DNA from: Camarhynchus parvulus
Taxonomy: Eukaryota > Chordata > Aves > Passeriformes > Thraupidae
NCBI RefSeq assembly: GCF_901933205.1
Contig: NC_044574.1
Coordinates: 49,323,609-49,387,608 of the forward strand
Direction: 5' to 3'
DNA: 64,000 nt
Made by a program: the position numbers and the translations under genes. Every line of letters begins with the position of its first letter. Positions within the stretch are counted from its first letter, which is position 1. The notes below the pieces were generated by a model that was given only the letters and a program-made list of their open reading frames with translations, ran no database searches and was not told the origin of the DNA. This document shows positions 36,996 to 50,357 of this stretch, piece by piece.

Positions 36996-39900
36996 TTTAT
37001 TGTGAAGAATGAAAAGTAAAATTGTTCTCACTCTTCTGGCATTCGTTATGCGACAAGGTTAATGCATGGTAAGGTTTGAGGGCTGGATTTGAATCTAGGG
37101 GGCTGATCTCAGACTTCAAGCTGAACTTTTTTAATTTTTGCTCATGCTAACACTGCTAGAATTATCAAAGTCATTCCCATTTCTGATCTTTAAGGTCTGA
37201 AAGCTAACAGTTCCATGCACATAAAAATACAATGAAGAACACACTTTGCCAAAACAGAGCAGCATCTCATATTTAAAGACACCTACAAAAAATGTCTGAA
37301 TATGGATCAAAAACCAACAAAAAATTCCCTTCATATATGACATGAGAAGTACCAGCCTGTATTTTCTGTCTGCTTTTGTAAGGTGCCTATAGAACATTTT
37401 GAAGGTAGAGGTTAAACATTCAACCTTTACTTTGAGCTTTCCTGCCCCTGAAGTGTTTCCATAGATACATAAAATATAAGACAATCTGACCTTTGAAGGA
37501 TGCTCTATTGAGTTTTCAGATATTATCTGATTGTAACACTTTACCCCTAACCTATTCTTGGCTTCTGCTTTGTATTATCATGAATCTCTAGTTTGTACCC
37601 ATAGGGGCAAGGTCTAAGGGTTTTTTCTTCAAACTTTAGTAGCACGGCACTGGGACCAGCTGTTGCTTCACCAATTCTTTGATCACAACAGAATGGCAGC
37701 AAAACCACAAAGACTAGAAAAGCTTTTGTTAATTCAAGTCCCTGCTGCTCTTAAACTCCCCCCCAACCCCCTCTCTATTTTTTTTTCCAGAAAGTGTAAT
37801 GAGCGGACATTTGCCACTCTGGCCATGACAGGTAGCAAGACAACCTGAAGATGTGGCGCATCTTTGCTTGACCGTTTTGCAACATGTTAAGTGGGTAGCA
37901 GAGGCTGTGCCAAATTCTTGTGTTGTCCTAAGGGCACATCCCAGCAGGCAGCCTGGAATATCAGTTACTGATCTAATGCACTTGCCTTGTCATAGTCATC
38001 TAAACTGAGTGGATCATAATTCATATTTAGGGAAACATCCCAAGTTGTGAGAGCTGGAGGAGCTGAGACACTGACCTCAATGAAGATGTGATAATTTACA
38101 TCAGCCAGAGTAGCAACTTTGTGTAACTTTAAATCAGTGAAGGATTTCCCTCATTGTCCCTGGAAATGTTCCACAAAAATACACTGTTCCCTCTAGTCTC
38201 AGTTGTCATTGTCTTAAGCAATTACTGCTCTATATTCCCCAGAAAATTGTGTAGCAGTATATATTTTAATCTCAAGGTGACTTACTGCCTGTTTTTCCAT
38301 AACGAGAGATGGGTGCTTTACTTCAATAGCTTTTATTAGTGGTGAAAAAAGAAAAGGCAGTGATCAGATTTTGTAATTGAATAGAGAAGGTAATTTGCAC
38401 TCCAGTCTTCTTGGAAATGAGGCTTTTTATTAGAAAAAGGAAAAGGTCTGAAAGGAATAACTGTCTTCATGCATTGTGGCACAAAAGAAAAAGGCTGGAG
38501 AATAGTGGGGGCTGTCCCTTTCTTCCAGTGTGTAGGTTTTTCCTGGAGAGAAATCCAGAGCTAAATCCTGGCCAGATCTCTGTGGCACTGACCAGTTAGT
38601 TGGCTCTTGGGGTCCTGAATGTGGGCAGCCCTTGAAAGCACAAGCCTTGTCTTGCATTGGTGACTCAAGACACAGCGCAGAGAAAAAGAGGGGTTGGGTT
38701 CTGAGAGAGGGTTTGAAGACAGTGTGGAAACCTGTATCATATCCCAGTCTGCTCCTAAGGAGACTTTCCTCTCCTGCCACCAGGCCACAGGAGCCAGCAC
38801 TGCAGAAACTGTAGAAGTAGACAGTAAATAGACCCTCCATTGCTGACATATTTGAGATTGGGGTACTGCTCCTGCAAAACCAGATGTTGTAGAAAATGAG
38901 CATTGTGTACTTCGAAGAAGTAGAAAACCTCAATTTTAAATAAAAGGCTTGGAATTAAAAATGGTGTCAATAATTTAATGAATGAGACTCAAATCAGTGG
39001 CTCAGAGAGTTGATTCCACTTAAGTAGTCTGAAACATGGTTGGAAGCCCAAAGGCCTTTGTTTTACATAATATGACGTAATATTTTTGACAATCTTTGGT
39101 AAAGTTTTTAGGTAATGCAAAAAAGCCTGCTTACAAGCTGAATTTACATTTCCATTTCATTATGAAATAGCAATTTCTTTTCATTTGCTTATTAAATCCA
39201 GCATGAAACACAAACAGAAGGTGAAAATGCCAGCTTTACTTTGAATTTCCTCAAGAAAAATAAATTAATAGCCAAACTGCTGAAGCAGTTGACGATAAAG
39301 ACTCCACTGTCAGAAAAAAAAAAAAAAAAACCTGCTCATTTCCTGATTAAGGAACAAAGGTAAGAACAGTGATATTTTTCATAGACTTTAAAAAACCCTA
39401 AACCAACTGAAATACTGTTTCCTCATTTTACACAAAGGAATGGATTTTCTCACTGTTTTCATCTCAGACTTTTCTCCATCTGCAGGCTATTCCCCATGCC
39501 TGCAAAAACCAGAAAATGATGCTGATACATAAGTAAAGAGGAACTCACTGAAGCAGAGAGGTGTGAATGGTTGAGCCAGCCTTGACAGCAGCTCAAAAGA
39601 AGATTATTTGTTGCTCAGAGGGGCACTAGATGGTTGTGTAAGATGAGGATGGCAAGATCTGCTGAGATTACAGAGTCTGTCCTGAGACTGAAACAATCAA
39701 CCATATCACTGCAGCAGGAGAAAAGAAACATAAACAAAACCTTCCCATTTAGAAATATTGAGTAACATCCTCTACCAAGACAATAAGCTTCTCAAGATAA
39801 ACAGAGCCTAGGATCAGGCCATCTGCACTTTTTGTTCATATTTTCAGAGCATGGGAAATACAGCAACAACCACCACCACCATCAGGTGCAGCTGAAGAAG

Positions 39901-42419
39901 AACATTTTAAGCACCACATATGAAGTTTTACCATTCAAAATTACTTGGGGAATCTTCCAGATGGGACACAAATATGAACTGTAGGTTTTAATTAACTGGT
40001 GTGGTTTTGGTTGCCCCCTCTACTTTATTTGGTTGCTGAGTATATGGCATGAATAAATGAAGAGAGAAAACCAAGGGGGGGAAAAACTACATTGCAAACA
40101 CAGTTCAGCCAAGCTTTATTTTTCAATTGGCTAAAGAAGGGAGCTTCTTACACTTAATGTGACCTAGAAACTGCACATTCCCCAGCAGCCCTAATTAGTT
40201 GAAGAAACTAAGCATTTTACCGCATAACCTTCAAATAATCTCTTTGAATTCACCGGTTTCCCAAGTGTTTCTTCCTTGTCCCATTTCATACAGTTAATGA
40301 AACATCTCAATCGAGGAGCAGGTTTTTATATGTGAGCAGTTTCTGTCTGCATTCTAAAGGGCTGAGATTTGAAATAAATTACCACTCTTTGTTTTGTTCC
40401 TTAGGGTAAAATGAGTGTCAGCACCATATCCTCTTTCTGACCCAGAAATTATTTCTCAGGTACTTCACCTCCCTTTTTACTCTCCAAAGGATATTTTCAT
40501 ATCTCAGGAGGAGGAGAGTATGGACATGGGAATCCAAAATGCTTTGCTTCTCCTGTACAGCTGCTGATTGGAGCATCCAGCCCCTGTCCAGCTTCCCTTT
40601 GAGGTGGGTTAATTTGCACTGTGCCCTGAGAAGGTTCCTGTGAACAGAACACACTTTGTACTTGTCAAGGCACTGACGTTGCCATGCCTGGCATGTATGT
40701 CTGTAAATAAAATTTTATCCAGGGCAGAGGGAGAAAGGAGCATCTTGTGCATGGAAGGCCTGTTTTCCTTTTTTTTCATCCAGCAGAAATTGCTGAATCT
40801 CTTCAGAATTTGCTTTTCAGTGACCTTTGGCCCTACCTTCTGGGAACAGATCTCTGACCTAAGATACCTAACCTAAGCTGACCAAAGTAGTGGCGTCCCA
40901 TTCCAGAGTCTGGAAAATTAACCCACACAAAGAAAGTCTGGAATGTGTACAGCATTTCTAGAGCTTCTTCTGCCTTTCTTCTTGGTTTTTTTTTTTTTTC
41001 CACTCACTCATTTCCACTCTGACTAAGTAGGACAAATACAGTTGAAATTGCTACTGGAATAATTGCTATTGGCAGATCCTCTACTAAGGGGAAAATCTGT
41101 TGGAGTTTAATCTGCATGAAATATCAAGCCACATAGTTCAGATGGTAAAGTGTTCATGTAATACAGGTACTTGATGACCTTCAAATTTTGGGGACTGGTT
41201 GGCTCAGTGAGCTACCCCAGAATCCTCAACATGGTCGCTGTTTGCCTCTCTCTCATTTCGAATTGCACTTTGTTAAAAACTTAGCCAAGAGATTTGGAAG
41301 CTTATAAGTTTTGATGACAGCTGGTAAGCAATAGAAGATTAAGTCAACTAGTCTGTAAAATAATTAACACTGTTTTTATTTTTAAAAATGCCCAAGCAAA
41401 AGATCATTTAAAATATGAAAAATTGTTGCTGGTTTTTCATTAGAAGTCCAAATTGTGTTTGTGCTGAGGTTGTGGGGGTTCAGAATAACTGAAGAACATT
41501 ATGTGTGTGAAAATGTTCCAGTGAAAACATTTGGCTGGCCCCAACAGACTCCTGGAAAACTTCTTCCTTTGTCTTACTGTTACAACTGTGGGGGTAAGTA
41601 CACAATGGAGTAAAGAAATTACTTATTGACCAAGGCTTTTATCTGTTCACTTTCTGAAATAAATACACATTGTGGTTTTGAAGGCTATAAAAACTACAAT
41701 GCAAATGCAAGCTCATGATCTGCAGCATAATAACCCCTTAATGACTAGGCACAAGGAAGAGAGCAAAGGCCAGAAGCAAAGAGATAAAGGAAAGCAGGGC
41801 ATACAAATCTAACCTCGAGAGCCAGCTGGAAATTATCCATCAGAGGGTTCCCTAATGGAAAACAACTTCAACAAAAATGCAAATTGTATTTTTTACAGTA
41901 ATTATTTCAAGTCCACAGGGGGAGAAATTGCAATGAAGTTATGTTATTTCAACAGTTTTCAACATTTTCAAATCCTACTTCAGCTCATAGACAAGTGCTC
42001 AAAGGTTGAAATATCCCTTAGGAGGCGGAGGGGGGGAAAAAAGTTGTCCAGACTTTCTTGTCCGCTTGGCCCTTCCTGAGTAATTTTTTTTTTTGACAAC
42101 CAAATTCTCATCAGATGGAAGCAAACCCAAAGGGTAAGAACCAACTGAGTTGTCATTTGGCTCACAGCTTTGACAGCCTCTGTTTTCCTGGATGTTCTTG
42201 GAAGAACGCTGTTCAGAGAAAGTGTTTGTTTCTGGTTCCAGATGCATTTCCTTTTCAGAGTATCTGGGCACACACAGAAACCAGCACCATCAGTGCTCTG
42301 CACCACGTTCTGACTCCTCACCGTGGGGTAACAGAGAGGGTTCGTAGGGTTCAGTGTCACATAAATATGTCATTTACCTGTTCTGCTGCAGCTGTCGTTC
42401 CTTTCCCAAGAACCGCTCG
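36996..42419. other. Intergenic DNA, nothing recognised
   Basis: 5.4 kb of AT-rich sequence. It includes a 17-bp poly(A) at 39314-39330 and T-runs near 40990 and 42085. The 167-codon minus frame at 38933-38430 has no domain and looks like chance. Confidence 0.45.
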
Positions 42420-42720
42420 TTTGATTCATGTGTAAAATTTTACAGCTGCTTGAAAACGTGATCATATTTCTGGCCCGATTTTTGCCTAGAAGCGATTCAC
42501 TAACTAGGAACGTTGTGAAAAACGCGGTTGATTCTTGTTTTCAGCTTTGGAAAAGCAACCCGGGCTCCTCGTGCTCAGCCAGGTGTCCGGAGCACCGCCC
42601 GAGCCCGAAGCTGCCGCTCCTTCGGGCTGCGAGGGCAGCGCTGGAGCTGCGGCACCACCTAGTGATGCCTGCGGGCTTGCACAGCTCCCTCCGGCCTGAA
42701 ACACTGCCTCAGGATGCCAG
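42420..42720. promoter_or_regulatory. Isolated CpG-rich patch with CTCF-like motif
   Basis: CpG dinucleotides are suddenly frequent (AACGTTGTG, AACGCGG, CACCGCCCGAGCCCG, CTTCGGGCTGCG and others), while the kilobases on both sides are AT-rich and CpG-poor. GC content peaks at about 42555-42700. At 42651-42668, GGCACCACCTAGTGATGC resembles the CTCF core on the minus strand (TCACTAGGTGG). The open frames across it are compositional. It could be an orphan CpG island, insulator or promoter of an unseen transcript. Confidence 0.45.
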
Positions 42721-45700
42721 AGAACTCTGGCAACACCTAAACTACAAATACTGTTGCAAGGACTAGAGTTCTATCCTTGGCATCACCATTTTTAAGTGGC
42801 TTTTCCCCTGGCACACCGTGTAACACTGAGTTAAGCGCATCTGCATCACATTTGGATGGATATCTAATGAACTACAGAGGGTTTACAGGGCACAACAGAG
42901 TGGTACTTACTGGAGAAAGCAAGATGCCATGGGAAGGCTCAACCACATTTCCACGTGGATTTTTCGGTAAATTCAGAGTTTTCAGTTAAAAAAATAATCT
43001 GGACAAACCCCCAGGGTTTCTCTCCTCCCTGCTGAAGTTGTCAGCTCTCAGTCTCTGCTCATATGGCAACAAGGAGAATTTCCACTGGTCTTCTTTAAGA
43101 ACCTTTTGAAAGGCCTTCAATGGGGACACCAGCCTTTCTCTGGGTCTCCTGATCGGCTGTGAGACTTTGGTTCCACTGCAGAAACCAAGGTGGAAGGTGC
43201 TGCCACGTGTCACCAACCATGAAGGTGGGCTACAGCCGAGAGGAGGCCTGTCTTGTTAGTAACAACAAGTTACTCCATTGTGAATTTCACTGTAGGTTCC
43301 TCATCTCATCCCAGTCAGGTCCCTTAGTGGTCCCTTGCCTTTCTTGCCTGCTCTTCTGCTTCCATACTGGCACAAGCCAGAAGGGAAACAGTGCAGTGCT
43401 CAGCCCTCAGAGGACTGGTATCACCCATAAAGCTGGGCACATCTTTTCTTTCTTGCTACCCATCTTCAGGAGGAGATAGTTTTGTGACTTTGTCCCATTT
43501 TTTCAGTCTTTTATATTTTCTTCCTTTAGAGGAAAATTAATCAAGGTATCCAAAGACCATTTTAGGGTCTATAATATCAAAATCAGGCAAAAAAAAATTC
43601 CAGAGTTGGAAGACAGTTTAAAAATCTTCTTTCTTTATAAGACACTGCAGATCTGTCACTGAATGACAGGCTCGGAGTTGAAACCAAGTGCTGAGACTGA
43701 CCAGAAATTTTTCTCCCATTGTTTTCATCCACTGGCAGATACAGGAGGTCAAAACCAGATTACTTGGAAAAGAAAACATTTCCTTTCCTCTGTGCTCCCT
43801 AAGCAGTGATCTGAGTTTTGGTGATTTCTTTAGTGCCACATTGCTGTAACAATAGCAGAGAGAGACACACTAAAGACCATAGAAAAGGCAGAAGATGATG
43901 AAGGTCATCAGGTTGCAGAGACCCAAGGATAAAACAGGGGACTTTTCCTGAAGAGAGCTGGCTGGAGAGAGAGGTGTCCATTTCCAAATGAGGTAACCTT
44001 GTGCCCTCAGCTCCCAGGCAGGAGTTGGGTGACACCCATGGAGTGCAGAGCAAGGTACAACCCCTAGACAGAGGTTTGCTTAGCTCCAGCCAGCCCGGGG
44101 GCATTTCATTGGAGTTCAGCCCTTGCCAGGGAAGGAAACATACCCTGCAAGTTCATGCTGAGGCAAGAAACCTTGCCTGGGGCTAAGGGTTATGTCAGGG
44201 AACCAACAGGAGACCCCCAGCCCCTGGAGTGGTGCTTGGAGGAGCAGCCCAGGAATGCACACACTTTGTAGGGACCAGCGCTGCTTAGAAAAGACAGGGT
44301 TTAGTGGTTGTTTTTTTAATTAGAAGTGGTAAATAGGAGTCACAAGTCTCGGGATCTGTGCTGTAAGTTACTAAGCTCTTAGTTTAACTTCAATTATATT
44401 GCCTGTCTCCATAGATTGTTGTGTAAAATAGGGGCAATTCTTGCCTGAATTGTCAGATCATTTCCAGGGTTTGCTGGCTAATGCTTGAAAAAAGGCATAG
44501 AAACCTTTGAATGAAAATTCTGTGGCAAAGAATTCAGCATACTAGAATTAAAACAGAGCAAGAGAAAGAGCAGATTTGTGAAAAAAAACCACCACAAACA
44601 TGTCTCTAGTTCTGCCACGGGGAGCAGGGAAGCTATTCACCTAATAATGAACTTAAAGGCTATTGGTAATTCATGGAGATTTTAATTTTTTCTTTTGAAT
44701 TTGAGGGCAGAGAAGATGGGAAGGGATGAGAGCAGACGTGAGGGACTCCATTTTTCCTGCTAGTGTGCTAAAACTGAGGTTGACATTGAGTTCCCAGAGA
44801 TTAAGCACCTACTCACAGTCCAATTTTTATTAAAATTATCCAAAGAGGTCTCACCTGAAGAGTGAAGTTGCTGAGTGACATCCATATATGAGCTGATAGC
44901 TGCACTCTGCAAATGACTCAGGGCACTGTCATCATTCCTGTCCCTGGCATCCCCACCAAGGGACCATCACTACCCTTCCAACGTTTTGACATAACTCTGC
45001 TTTGGCTGCTTTTGATGGAAATGAACCCAGGAATAAGCCTCATCTGTCCCTCAGCTGCAGCACAGCCTGTGCTGCACATGACAGCAGCTTGAGCACTCTG
45101 ACACCTACAGGGCTAAAGGAGACCAAGAGGGCTCCTTTGGTCAGCCCTGGGGCAAGGGACAGGTTCAGCTGCTGCACTGCTGCAGGTCTGGTGCTCCCAG
45201 CCTAGGGGGACGTGCAGAGAGCTCAATTTCCTAAGGTTAAAAATACAACCTGGGCCAGGGAAGGATCTATCCTTTTAGATCTACCTTTCCTACATGTAGC
45301 TTATGTTATATGTATATACACTTGTATACAAGAACTGTGATAAAGCAATTTATGTCAGCATGGCTAAGCTTTAAAAACAAACAAAAGACAACCACCAAAC
45401 CGAAATCAGGAACTCAGCATTTCAGCTCCTTCAGAGCATTAGCAAAGCCTGAATAAGGCAGCTGAATTAAGACACGAGCTTGCTCTCTCCCCATACAGGC
45501 CATCAGGAAGCAAAGCCATCCCCCACACAAGCCAAGTCCCTTTTGGGGGCAGGATCTCCTGCTGGCCTGCAAGGTACTGCAGAGCCATGCACTTCTGCTT
45601 GGCTACCTGGTTCTGTTAAAAAACAAATTGGCACAAAGCAGGTTCTTAGCATGTTTTTAGCCTAGCAGCTTTTATCCTGGTTTTCTACTGGGAAAAAAAT

Positions 45701-46604
45701 AGCAGGTTTCTGCCAGGCTGCAAGGAACTAGTCAAAGATAAAGATGACCTGACCGCAGGTGTAAGGGAAAATGATTTCTCAGGTTGCGAACCCACTTGGG
45801 TTCTCTAGATAAGGCAGCTTGTCCCAGGAACACCTTCCTGAGGGTGGGGGCAGCACTAGCTGGTGGTACAAAGGGCACGGCCTCCTCTATCGATCCAGTT
45901 TGAAATCATTAACTCAGCACAGGCAGAGGCACTCAGGTACCCAGCCCCTGCCATCTCTGTGGCACACCCTTGCAGCCTGGGGGCAGGCTCAGGCGCCACT
46001 CCTGTTCCCTGTCCATACCATGAACTGCTCACAGGCAGCCTAGAGGAGGAGCAAGCCAAGCCTGCCCCTTGTCTGGGCACTGCCAGCCCCCCACACTGCA
46101 GCCCCCAAGGCTATGTCCTGTGGCAGCACTGCACCCTGCTCTTTGCTGCTTAGGTAGCAACTGCATGGCTCACAAACCCACATTTCCACTGTCACCTGCA
46201 TTACCTCTGAAACTCAAATTTAAATTCCACAGCTTCCATCAAGCTGCACTTCTTCTCTGGTAGCAGAGAATATTGTCCTTCATGCCCATTGGGTCCATCC
46301 TTCCAAATCACAAACAGGTTCAGCATTGCATTTGAACCTTGTCCATTTGTGTGCAGCCCCCACCTTGTGCCCTGACCTTGCTCAAGTGGGCAGGGAAATG
46401 AAAACAATATGCAGAAAAGGAAAAAGAACATATTTCTGGAGCCACTGTCCCTGTCTGCAGTCAAGTCTGGAATCTCTGTACTGACTCCCCCAGGCTCACC
46501 TGCCTGGCTTGAGGTCTTCAGGGGCTCTGTTGATGACACTGGCACTGCTCCTGCCTCTAATTAAAAATGGCTTCCACAGCCATTAATAAGTGGAAGATAG
46601 AAGC
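42721..46604. other. Intergenic DNA downstream of REST, nothing recognised
   Basis: Mixed-composition sequence between the CpG patch and the presumed REST poly(A) site. No exon, RNA gene or repeat family seen. Frames of up to 114 codons (46545-46201 minus) lack any domain. Confidence 0.45.
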
Positions 46605-49600
46605 TGAAGGTTCCTTAATAAAGTTTATTTAATCATAACTATGCTTAGGAAAATACACTTGTAAAGGTTAATATAATGCAATTTAGTTTAACTTTATACT
46701 ACATTTTGAACAAAAGACTTCTTATACATGATTTAGGTAAAAACAGGAAGTATGATCTGGCTCGTTTTACATCTATTACAAACGCAGAAAAGACTGTCAT
46801 GCACTACAGTAGAGAGCATGAAAAGAAATTACCTTTGGTTTAATTCAGAGAATACAAGTATTGCACTGTAAAAGCATCAAACATGGTGCAACTAAACATC
46901 ATAAACATGTTTCCATGCCAGCTTACAAAAGTTTGTTAGCTAGTGTAATTTTAGAGGGGGGAAAATATATGTACACATAAAACAATTTCTTTAGCTATTT
47001 GGATTCTGTTAATATCATATCCACGCCACATATCTACACAATTGACATTCAAGAAAACTCTTGAATTTGATTTAATACCTTTCAGCTACATTAAATCAGT
47101 TGAAATCAATGACTTTACTGTATCTTAACTGGCCTGTCAGCTGTTAAACATTCTTCTTTAAATGACTGAAGTTCCAGCCTAGATCATCAAAACCCAGAAA
47201 CAACAATTGCAAACCATGGATTTTAGGTGCCTAGCTAGCCATTTCTTGACTATTTTTCGGGGCAGTTAGTTTGAATGTATAGATTCATGCAGAAAAAGCC
47301 CAGAACACATGACTCAACCAAGGGCTGGCAGTGTAGGGGTATATCAGCATGCTAATCCTTCCAACCACATATTGGAGGTTGAACACAAATACAGGTATTA
47401 TTGCCAAAAAACACAAACATGCTAGCATTGGCAAAACCAACACAAAATAATTTAACAATATTGAAAAAGACCAAAAAAAAAAAAAGGCATTGTTTAAAGG
47501 GAGACACAGCAATGTAAGACCACCATATATGGTGGGCTACGTGACCCACACTCCCCTCAAATACTCGTATTAGCAGTGCCTAACATTTGAGATAAACATA
47601 AGGCATTACATCCTTGCCTTTTTACTGTAACATAATCCCAAACCCTGCAGAGAATTCCAACACAGTTCTGCACCGAGATTAGCTAGTTCAGGATGTTCTT
47701 GATGGGTCTCAGATAGAAAAAATCAACTTTTCTTCTTCTTAATACGTTAATAATTTATTTTCAGTTTCTCATCTTGTAGGAAGGTAGGAAACTCCACCAA
47801 AGAGGAGCCAACTGTTGTCTTTGAAGAGTTCTTGTCAGATCAAGCATTGAAACCTTGACCACTTCACAGAAATGTGCAGCACAGTATTTCAGAGAATCAC
47901 CTTTGCTTTTGTCTCACAGAGAGAACTTTAAAGTCAGTTAACAGCATCATTTGCATTAAAAAAATAACAGGAAAAATTATCAGGCCAGTCCATGAGTTTA
48001 CTTGAACACAGCTAAAGTCCTTGAAGTCTCTCACAAAATGGCAAAGGCTCTTCGCAAGGATAGGAAGGGAGCTTTAAACCTCTACACAGCACTGGAATTC
48101 CCAGCATCTGCTCACATCACTCACAAATGGTGGCAACATTTATATATAAAGAAACACTATTATGAAGAAAAAAATACATCTAAAACTATTACAACTGGTA
48201 GTTTAGGAAAACAATTCAACTAGGTTTGTTTTCTTAAGGTTTAACATAAATATAGTTGCAACTTGATCTTGAGTTGACAATGATTGTCACAGCCAAGGTA
48301 AGGATTGAACACTATCTATGCAAACAGAAACTCACTATACATTAAACAACTTATTTCTGCCATGAGGGATGCCTTCCCTCTCAAATCTTTGGCCTCCTAT
48401 TACCAATCTCTCCCAAAAGCAGAAGCAATGTAGCATTGTTGCTCTCAATTCACTCACAGCAGTGGGTTTGTTTGGAGGGGAAGATGCTGTGGGGACAACA
48501 CTGTGAAGAATGGGGTTTGTTCCAGAGCTTACACAGAGAGAGTTACTTGCAATAAAATGCTCTGACAAATGCTGAGCTCTTCAACTCCACTCCCCAAGTA
48601 ACACCTGTCTCCAAATTTGCTTCTTTGGAGCTGTCCCCAACTGCTCCCACTGGAAAAGCAGCTAATGACAGTCAGAAGAGTGCACAGATGAGACCTGGAG
48701 GGTTTTGCTTCTTGCCTGCTGGTTTGGATTTTGTTTACATTTTGCCGCTGGTTGGCTACAAGCAGTTAGGTATGCAATCTCTCTTGCATTTGTGTGTGCT
48801 GGAAATTAAATTTGTTTAGAATTAAAAACTCCTCATATGACATGCAGACCTGAGATGACAATCTGATAACTTGCATGTTTCTCTCTGCATGGAAGCAGGA
48901 TGGTTTTATTAAATGCAACTTGAATTAATATGGAGCAGAAATTCCTACAGATTTTAAATGCCAGGTTTGTTGCTTACCAGTTGATTCATCTTTATTTGTT
49001 TGATGGTTTTTTTTTGTGTATGAGATGTTAGATTATATCACTGCTACTATTTTATTTTTTTAAAGCTCATGAAATTTGACTGCTGTCCACCACAAAAATG
49101 AAATTGGAAGGGAAAAAAAAAATTCCAGACTTGCAGAATCTGCAGACTGTTTCCACTGAGAGAGATTATTTTCCTGTCTGGTGATCCCAAATTATAAATC
49201 AGAATTTATTACTCTGCATGTGTATTCAAAGTATCAGAAGTGGCATTTCCATGACAGAATAAATCCTGTAAAAGTGTTTTGGAACTGCATTGGTATTGTT
49301 CTGCTCAAGGACTCTAAACACAGTAAAAACTACATAGCCAAGCAGTTCATAATTTCAGCAACTTCATGCACAGTTAATCACAACCCAGGAAAACAAGAAT
49401 AATCTGCAGTAAGGAGCATCACAGAAAACTGCCACAGAAAACTGTCCCACTGTAAGCAAAAAGTCTGAACGTTTCCAAATAAAAAAAACTTACACATACA
49501 AAACCAAACATGCATATATAAAGTGTACATATACTGCACAAGCACTATTCCTAGAAGATTAAACTGCATAGGTAAAAATCAAAAACAAGTGCAACATTTT

Positions 49601-50357
49601 AAGCCCTTAAAGCACAATCAAAAAACAAAAAGCAGGAATTAAAAATAACAAACTTGCTCCCCCACAACAAAGCCAATTACAGATCAGTGATTAAGATATT
49701 AATCAAGACAGAGGTTCTCCAATCAAAAGTTGGAAGGACTGCTCTCAAATTTTGGCTCATCATTCACACTTAGGGGACCTGAAATGTACGTTCATAATTG
49801 TAATTAGCTTAAACAGTTATGTTCATCACTAGCCAACTTTGATTTCTTTTACAAAGTGCTCTTTATGTAATAGAAGCTATCTTCCTGGTAGAAAAACCAT
49901 CAACTAATTTAATACTTTGAACATCAAGATACATTGAAAAGAACTAAAATAAAAAAGGGAAAGGGAAAAAGGGAGAGAGAGTTGGCTGCTAGAACAAAAA
50001 GCAACTTATGCCAGTGGCTCTATAAACATCCAACTTGTATATTGTTAGCTCCAGTCTGGTTCCTAAAACTCAGTTTATAAAAGAGCTGCATAAGCTAATA
50101 GACTAGAAGCTTACAGTGACTTTATAGGACACAACCTCATACACCCTACCTGCTTTCTCTAATTAAGAGATTCAATAGTTAATGAGTTCACCATGACACA
50201 AAGTTGTCAAAAATATTTTCAACTTAAAAAAAAAAATCCAACCAAAAAAGAAACCAATGCAGACACTAAAGCAAACAGTGCTTAAAAAAATCTACAGTAT
50301 TTTTACATAAGCTGTGTAAGATCTTACAAAAGAAGATTCCCCAAACCACAGTTATTT
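46605..50357 (-). other. REST: REST 3' untranslated region (probable extent)
   Basis: Starts just after the REST stop codon. It is AT-rich and open-frame-poor throughout, with many A/U-rich pentamers in the sense strand. The end is inferred from an AATAAA on the minus strand at 46629-46624, followed in the transcript by a GGCTGTGG-type GU-rich stretch. A 3'UTR of about 3.7 kb would suit a REST mRNA, which is long in mammals too. Alternative AATAAA signals at 49210-49205 and 47759-47754 could give shorter forms. The sense strand also carries a miR-9 seed match (46833-46839) and a Pumilio-type UGUACAUA (46968-46975). Confidence 0.55.
46624..46629 (-). terminator. Candidate distal poly(A) signal of REST
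   Basis: AATAAA on the minus strand with a GU-rich stretch some 30-45 nt further downstream in the transcript. It is chosen over nearer signals because of the expected 3'UTR length; no transcript evidence is available. Confidence 0.45.

Noticed and set aside
38430..38933. 167-codon minus-strand frame
   Set aside because: No recognisable motif or family, and no promoter or splice context. Its length is compatible with chance in 64 kb.
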